NCBI GenBank assembly: GCA_031274855.1
Contig: JAISPO010000203.1
Coordinates: 1-5,398, forward strand
DNA from: Zoogloeaceae bacterium
GTDB lineage: Bacteria; Pseudomonadota; Gammaproteobacteria; Burkholderiales; Rhodocyclaceae
Length of the DNA stretch: 5,398 nt
Direction: 5' to 3'
Shown: positions 5,366-5,398 of the stretch, piece by piece
How the letters are laid out: each line of letters starts with the position of its first letter
How positions within the stretch are numbered: position 1 is the stretch's first letter
Made by a program: the position numbers and the translations under genes
The notes under the pieces: model-generated
The model's input: the letters and a program-made list of their open reading frames with translations, nothing else
What the model was told of the DNA's origin: nothing
Database searches by the model: none

Positions 5366-5398
5366 GGAGTGGTAGTTCAGTTGGTTAGAATACCGGCC
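5366..5398 (+). tRNA. tRNA-Asp, 5' part (cut by the right edge)
   Basis: The sequence runs GGAGTGG (acceptor 5' strand), TA, GTTC with GAAT (D stem around AGTTGGTTA), A, CCGGC (anticodon stem 5' strand) and one C of the loop. It is nearly identical to the 5' half of proteobacterial tRNA-Asp, whose anticodon GTC would follow about two bases after the window ends. The identity is by recognition; the anticodon itself is not visible. Confidence 0.85.

Overview
The window looks like a Gram-negative, probably betaproteobacterial chromosome, possibly Nitrosomonadales (iron, sulfur or nitrogen lithotrophs). The taxonomic guess is inference. It rests on the cytochrome types, an outer-membrane lipoprotein of the CsgG class, and a tRNA-Asp 5' half of the usual proteobacterial form. 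No transposase, integrase, CRISPR array or other sign of recent insertion was seen.

Positions 1-3646, minus strand: a respiratory gene cluster read right to left. It starts with an octaheme cytochrome c of the hydroxylamine oxidoreductase (HAO) family (3538-2027). Next are a small periplasmic TPR protein (1960-1583) and a small monoheme cytochrome c (1581-1234). Last comes a large protein with nine c-heme sites followed by a membrane segment (1166 to beyond the left edge), whose architecture recalls the nonaheme/cytochrome b quinone oxidoreductase CbcL. Together the visible parts carry 18 c-heme attachment sites. The octaheme gene is preceded by a TTGAC-N4-ATCAA box (CRP/FNR superfamily, FNR/NnrR/Dnr type), centred about 42.5 bp before the start predicted from a TATAAA -10 element. 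This is the class II activator arrangement, so expression under low oxygen or nitric oxide is likely. A strong intrinsic terminator follows the octaheme gene, and only 20 bases separate its T-tract from the next start codon. The three downstream genes are therefore probably read by partial read-through. The simplest model is a periplasmic chain in which the membrane nonaheme protein exchanges electrons with the quinone pool, the small cytochrome c shuttles them, and the octaheme enzyme reduces (or oxidises) a nitrogen compound such as nitrite, NO or hydroxylamine. The usual ammonia-oxidiser partners (haoB, cytochrome c554, cM552) are not visible in the window.

Positions 3539-3884: a divergent intergenic region with the octaheme promoter, a pair of 9-bp direct repeats in the predicted leader, and a weak promoter candidate for the rightward genes.

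Positions 3885-5277, plus strand: a secreted Sel1-repeat protein and, 46 bases later, an outer-membrane lipoprotein of the CsgG/HfaB family, probably one transcription unit concerned with the cell envelope.

Positions 5278-5398: a strong sigma-70-type promoter with a GC-rich discriminator, then the 5' half of a tRNA-Asp gene cut by the right edge just before the anticodon.
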